9,101 nucleotides of DNA from positions 1 to 9,101 of the forward strand of contig CALDFY010000294.1 of assembly GCA_937942115.1 (NCBI GenBank). Reading direction: 5' to 3'. The notes beneath the pieces are model-generated. The model saw only the letters and a program-made list of their open reading frames with translations, had not been told where the DNA came from and did not search any database. The stretch's first letter is position 1. Each line of letters starts with the position of its first letter. This DNA comes from an uncultured Anaerolineae bacterium. GTDB lineage: Bacteria; Chloroflexota; Anaerolineae; B4-G1; DUEL01. Positions 6,538 to 9,101 of this stretch are shown piece after piece. The position numbers were made by a program, and so were the translations under genes.

Positions 6538-7256
6538 CGACGGACGACGTGGTCCTTTCCGTCCAGGACCTGCATGTCTCCTACGGGGTCATCCGTGCCC
6601 TCAAGGGGATTTCCTTTGAGGTGCGGCGGGGGGAAATTGTGACCCTGATCGGGGCCAACGGGGCGGGGAAGTCCACCACGCTGCGGGCCATCTCCCGCCT
6701 GGTGCCCATTCAGCAGGGAAGTATCCTCTTTGAGGGGGTGGACCTGCGCGCCGTCCCGCCCCACGAGGTGACGGCGATGGGCATCTCCCACGTGCCGGAG
6801 GGCCGGGGGATTTTCGCCAACCTGACCGTTCAGGAAAACCTGAAACTGGCTACCTGGGGGCGGAAGGACCCGAAAGAGATTCAGCAGGCCTACGAGCGGG
6901 TCTTCTCCCTCTTCCCCCGTCTGGCGGAGCGGCGGAATCAGTTGGCGGGCACCCTCTCCGGCGGCGAGCAGCAGATGCTGGCAGTGGGGCGGGCCTTGAT
7001 GCGGGGCGGGCGACTGATGCTCCTGGACGAGCCGTCTATGGGGCTGGCGCCCGTACTGGTGCGGGAGATTTTTGACGTCCTGCGGGAGATCAACGCCGCC
7101 GGGACGACCATCCTGCTGGTGGAGCAGAACGCCCGCCAGGCCCTCAAACTGGCCCATCGGGGCTACGTCCTGGAGACGGGCACCATCGTCCTGGCGGGCA
7201 CGTCGCAGGAACTGATGGATAACCCCCGGGTGAAGGAAGCATATTTGGGTGGGTGA
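6534..7256 (+). CDS. livF: Branched-chain amino acid type ABC transporter ATP-binding protein LivF
   Basis: A 240-residue cytoplasmic ATPase, the second nucleotide-binding subunit. Motifs are Walker A GANGAGKST (40-48), the LivF-typical SHVPEGRGIF (85-94) in place of a Gln Q-loop, signature LSGGEQQMLAVGRAL (141-155), Walker B LMLLDEP (161-167) and VEQNA (196-200), where Q198 replaces the usual switch histidine. These departures are normal for LivF and set it apart from LivG. Start overlap with livG (ATGA, 6534-6537) and the GAGGAGG upstream support the chosen ATG. It is the last gene of the transporter operon and is followed within 12 nt by a strong hairpin. Confidence 0.95.
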   Translation: MTTDDVVLSVQDLHVSYGVIRALKGISFEVRRGEIVTLIGANGAGKSTTLRAISRLVPIQQGSILFEGVDLRAVPPHEVTAMGISHVPEGRGIFANLTVQENLKLATWGRKDPKEIQQAYERVFSLFPRLAERRNQLAGTLSGGEQQMLAVGRALMRGGRLMLLDEPSMGLAPVLVREIFDVLREINAAGTTILLVEQNARQALKLAHRGYVLETGTIVLAGTSQELMDNPRVKEAYLGG

Positions 7257-7267
7257 TAAGGTGGAGC

Positions 7268-7292
7268 GGGGAGGCGGCGAAGCCGCTTCCCC
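7268..7292 (+). terminator. Hairpin after livF, possible end of the liv transcript
   Basis: GGGGAGGCGGC (7268-7278) pairs with GCCGCTTCCCC (7282-7292) around a GAA loop, 11 bp with one G-U pair. It starts 12 nt after the livF stop. AAAG rather than a T-run follows, so it is either a factor-dependent or stability hairpin, or a REP-like palindrome. Its GAA-looped style resembles the small hairpin at 2181-2203. Confidence 0.5.
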
Positions 7293-7302
7293 AAAGATCG
7301 GT

Positions 7303-8722
7303 ATGGAACAGAAACCCCTGTTTGATATTGCTCCTTTTGTCCCGCTGACGGCCCGGCGGAAAAACGTCCTTCGCTCCCCCAAACAACATGGGTCATCCCA
7401 GCGGGATTCCCGGCCGTATCTGGCGGAGTTGGGCGTTGAGATTCAGGACGCCCCTCAACCCATCCAGTTTCAACCTAAACCAGCGAGCCGGTTCACCGCT
7501 GGTCGCCTTATGTCCAGGGGTTTTCGGCCCAGTTCGTCCAGAGGATTCTGGACCGGTACCGGACGGAATACGGGCGGCCCGCTGTAGCGGATCCCTTTGT
7601 CGGCAGCGGGACGGTGACCGTTCAGGCGAAGATGAACGGTTGCCCTTCTTTCGGGGTGGAACTGAATCCACTTCTGCACTTCGTGGCGCGGGTAAAAACC
7701 GACACCTGGCGCGTTTCCCCGGAGCGTCTCCTGGAAATTGCCCGTAGTCTTCCCACCGACCGTCGGACCGAAGCCCCCGCGTTTCTTCAATCCGAACGGC
7801 ATTTTCGCCTTCCGGTGCTCCGGAACCTGGAGCGATTGAAGGGGGGATAGATACCTTCCAGCCGGCGACGGAAGAGGAGGCCCACATTCGGGACCTGATG
7901 TTGCTGGCTTTCGCATCCATCCTGATAGACTGCAGCAATCTGAAGCGATCCCCCTGTCTGGGGTACGCCCCGGCCAAGTTTGTGGAGGACGATGCGCCCT
8001 TTCGGTTGTTTACAGCCAAGATTGCGGCAGTCGCCGAGGACCTGCGGCTTTGTCAGACGAAGTATCGGGAGTATATAGATACGCCGACGGAGATTATCCT
8101 GGCTAATTCTATGGAGTACCGGCCACCTGTCGAGTACGACCTGGTGATTACGTCACCACCGTATATGAACGGTCTGGACTATGTGATGAACTACAAGATT
8201 GAAATCGGGTGGCTGGGCTTTGCCCGAACCCATCAGGAATTGAAGCAGTTGAAGGACGCGATGGTCGTCTGTGACAATGTCTCCAAAGGCGTCATTCGTC
8301 GCTTCAGCGGCGAGGCCGGGCGGTATAGCAACCCCTGGATTGAGCATATCAAGGCCGAAATCGCGGCCAACATCGCCCGACGGGGCTTCTACCGGCGGGA
8401 AGATATGCCGGAAATCGTCCATAAGTATTTTGACGATATGTATCTGGTCATGCGCAATGTCTCCCAGGCCATCCGTCCTGGAGGGCGCTTCGTTCTGGTC
8501 ATCGGAGATAGCCTGATCGCCGATGTCTATGTGCCCACCGACCTGATTCTGGCCCGCATCGGCCAGGAATTGGGCCTGAAAATTGAGCGTCTGGAGCGGG
8601 CGCGCGTCCGCCGCTCCGGCCAGATTCGCAGTTATCGGCTCAGAGAGACCGTTGTCACGCTAAAAGCCGAAGGGTTGGCAGGTAACTACCTACGCCAGGG
8701 GCTAAAAGCCCAATGGCCCTAA
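7303..8722 (+). pseudogene. DNA methyltransferase (N4-cytosine or N6-adenine) broken by two frameshifts
   Basis: Three reading frames joined in order give a continuous methyltransferase of about 472 residues. Segment 1 (from ATG 7303 to about 7482) ends EIQDAPQPIQFQPKP. Segment 2 (about 7482-7847) begins SEPVHRWSPYVQGF and carries the AdoMet motif DPFVGSGT (7590-7613) and FGVELNPLLHFVA; it stops at TAG 7848-7850. Segment 3 (from about 7847) continues IDTFQPATEEEAHIRDLMLL, then SNLKRSPCLGY, the catalytic TSPPY (8150-8164) and RPGGRFVLVIGDS. The motif order I then IV, with TSPPY, cannot distinguish N4-cytosine from N6-adenine methylation. Both junctions need a -1 shift, as if one base were missing at each. 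No clear Shine-Dalgarno precedes ATG 7303, which comes just after the hairpin. No restriction nuclease is visible, so it may be an orphan. It may be inactive, misassembled or switchable. Confidence 0.72.
7898..8722 (+). CDS. C-terminal methyltransferase fragment with TSPPY motif
   Basis: This is the longest intact frame of the broken methyltransferase, 274 residues from ATG 7898. It contains SNLKRSPCLGYAPAKF, catalytic TSPPYMNGLDYVMNYK (from about residue 85) and the later motif SQAIRPGGRFVLVIGDSL. It lacks the AdoMet-binding motif I, which lies upstream in another frame, so alone it should not be a working enzyme. The open frame extends upstream to about 7847 with conserved-looking sequence, so ATG 7898 is an internal methionine rather than a true start. 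Automatic annotation would probably list this piece as a gene. Confidence 0.55.
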   Translation: MLLAFASILIDCSNLKRSPCLGYAPAKFVEDDAPFRLFTAKIAAVAEDLRLCQTKYREYIDTPTEIILANSMEYRPPVEYDLVITSPPYMNGLDYVMNYKIEIGWLGFARTHQELKQLKDAMVVCDNVSKGVIRRFSGEAGRYSNPWIEHIKAEIAANIARRGFYRREDMPEIVHKYFDDMYLVMRNVSQAIRPGGRFVLVIGDSLIADVYVPTDLILARIGQELGLKIERLERARVRRSGQIRSYRLRETVVTLKAEGLAGNYLRQGLKAQWP

Positions 8723-8739
8723 CTTTTTCGGCGCGTTGG

Positions 8740-8871
8740 CCTCACCCCTCCCCCGGCCCCTCCCCTCTCCCAAACTTCGTTTGGGAGAGGGGTGCCTCAC
8801 CCCTCCCCCGGCCCCTCCCCTCTCCCAAACTTCGTTTGGGAGAGGGGAGGGGGTCAAGGGGTGGGGTGAGG
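8740..8871. repeat. GC-rich palindromic intergenic element, left half duplicated
   Basis: A complete imperfect palindrome spans 8795-8871, starting CCTCACCCCTCCCC and ending GGGGTGGGGTGAGG. Its centre is CCCCTCTCCCAAAC paired with GTTTGGGAGAGGGG around TTC. A second copy of the left half plus the central hairpin lies directly before it (8740-8792), identical over 53 bases, with a period of 55. No open frame or transposase is present. It looks like a non-autonomous intergenic repeat, perhaps a small MITE-like or REP-like element. Confidence 0.82.
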
Positions 8872-8872
8872 T

Positions 8873-8947
8873 ACAGGCGAACAGCCTGCGCTACGCCCTG
8901 TATGTTTCTGGGTAGATTCAACAGGGCGTAACTCCTGTAAGTTACGC
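8873..8947. repeat. Cluster of overlapping inverted repeats
   Basis: Three inverted repeats follow each other: CAGGC/GCCTG (8874-8878/8884-8888); TACGCCCTGT/ACAGGGCGTA (8892-8901/8921-8930, perfect 10 bp, 19-nt loop); and GCGTAACT/AGTTACGC (8926-8933/8940-8947, perfect 8 bp, 6-nt loop). The last two share bases 8926-8930, so they cannot both form. They could be a decayed repeat element, the 3' end of the upstream transcript or an operator for the promoter beginning at 8974. Confidence 0.6.
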
Positions 8948-8973
8948 TGATGATGGGCGGAGGAGGGGGGCGC

Positions 8974-9002
8974 TTGACGAAAAACCAGAAATCCAGTAAA
9001 AT
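8974..9002 (+). promoter_or_regulatory. Strong sigma-70 promoter for the gene at the right edge
   Basis: TTGACG (8974-8979, 5 of 6) and TAAAAT (8997-9002, 5 of 6) are separated by an ideal 17 nt of A-rich spacer. The expected start is near 9009, giving a leader of about 77 nt. Confidence 0.75.
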
Positions 9003-9024
9003 CTTTCTATCCCCCTTGAACGGA

Positions 9025-9085
9025 AGGTGCGACGGGGCTCTTTCTCCCCTTGCACCTGGTGATTCTATTCCCAATGGAGGCACCT
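9025..9085 (+). promoter_or_regulatory. Structured leader with two alternative partners for one arm
   Basis: AGGTGC (9025-9030) pairs with GCACCT at 9052-9057, supported by an inner GGGG/CCCC pair (9034-9037/9046-9049). The same GCACCT occurs again at 9080-9085, directly before the GTG start and sharing the last G of the GGAGG. The upstream arm could therefore pair with either copy, leaving the ribosome site free or blocked. No known riboswitch class is recognised. Confidence 0.4.
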
Positions 9086-9101
9086 GTGAAAGAACTGAGT
9101 A
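9086..9101 (+). CDS. Start of an unidentified gene, cut by window edge
   Basis: GTG at 9086 begins VKELS (initiator read as Met) and runs off the window. GGAGG at 9076-9080 with 5-nt spacing and the promoter at 8974-9002 support it. An in-frame ATG at 9074 adds four codons but has no Shine-Dalgarno of its own, so GTG is preferred. Too little is present to name a product. Confidence 0.6.

Larger units (their letters stand above)
8723..9085. other. 363-base region without a gene
   Basis: Between the methyltransferase stop and the start at 9086 I see no supported coding sequence. The stretch holds the palindromic element (8740-8871), the inverted repeats (8873-8947), a G/A-rich tract (8955-8970), a promoter (8974-9002) and a structured leader (9003-9085). 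Confidence 0.75.

Noticed and set aside
7268..7292. Classical Rho-independent terminator after livF
   Set aside because: The stem is strong but is followed by AAAG, not a T-run, so only a weaker hairpin call is made.
6510..7382. Minus-strand open frame opposite livF
   Set aside because: Shadow of livF; no motifs and no credible start signal.
8740..8847. Two direct repeats as a possible CRISPR start
   Set aside because: The copies are adjacent with only two bases between them, palindromic and C-rich, with no spacers and no cas genes.
9074..9101. ATG at 9074 as the start of the right-edge gene
   Set aside because: In frame with GTG 9086, but it lacks an upstream Shine-Dalgarno, whereas GGAGG is well spaced for the GTG.

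Overview
The window is GC-rich bacterial DNA with dense, operonic gene packing. The GC-rich hairpin-forming intergenic repeats (CCCCTCTCCC-type palindromes and short REP-like hairpins), the in-gene heptamer repeat and the gene mix recall Chloroflexota, perhaps Anaerolineae. That is an impression from pattern memory: no rRNA or marker gene is present to prove it.

Left third (1-2083, minus strand): a compact operon read right to left. It encodes a 65-residue two-helix membrane protein, a glycoside hydrolase family 4 enzyme (6-phospho-beta-glucosidase type), a DUF6922-like small protein and an AbiEii-type nucleotidyltransferase cut by the window edge. The last two resemble a toxin-antitoxin pair. 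The nucleotidyltransferase appears to have lost its middle. The hydrolase C-terminus and the start of the next gene are joined through six tandem heptamers. A probable promoter at 2091-2118 would give an almost leaderless transcript.

Middle (2285-7256, plus strand): a complete five-gene branched-chain amino acid type (HAAT/Liv) ABC transporter in the order binding lipoprotein (livJ), permeases livH and livM, ATPases livG and livF. It has its own near-consensus promoter, divergent from the left operon. A strong hairpin in the livJ-livH gap is placed where transcript processing or partial termination could keep the binding protein more abundant than the membrane complex. The other junctions are tight (10 nt, 12 nt and a 4-nt overlap).

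Right (7257-9101, plus strand): a hairpin follows livF, then a DNA methyltransferase (DPFVGSGT and TSPPY motifs) broken by two frame changes, both of the one-base-missing type. The second lies in a G6 tract that also forms a G GGG GGA slippery heptamer before a stop. It could be a decayed gene, sequence error, a phase-variable switch or, less likely, programmed frameshifting. Next comes a 363-base gene-free region with a half-duplicated GC-rich palindromic element, nested inverted repeats, a strong promoter and a structured leader for a gene that begins at 9086 and runs off the window.

No clearly new biological system is visible. The most unusual points are the internally deleted toxin-like gene, the heptamer array at a gene junction, the frame-broken methyltransferase and the leader at 9003-9085 with two competing pairings.
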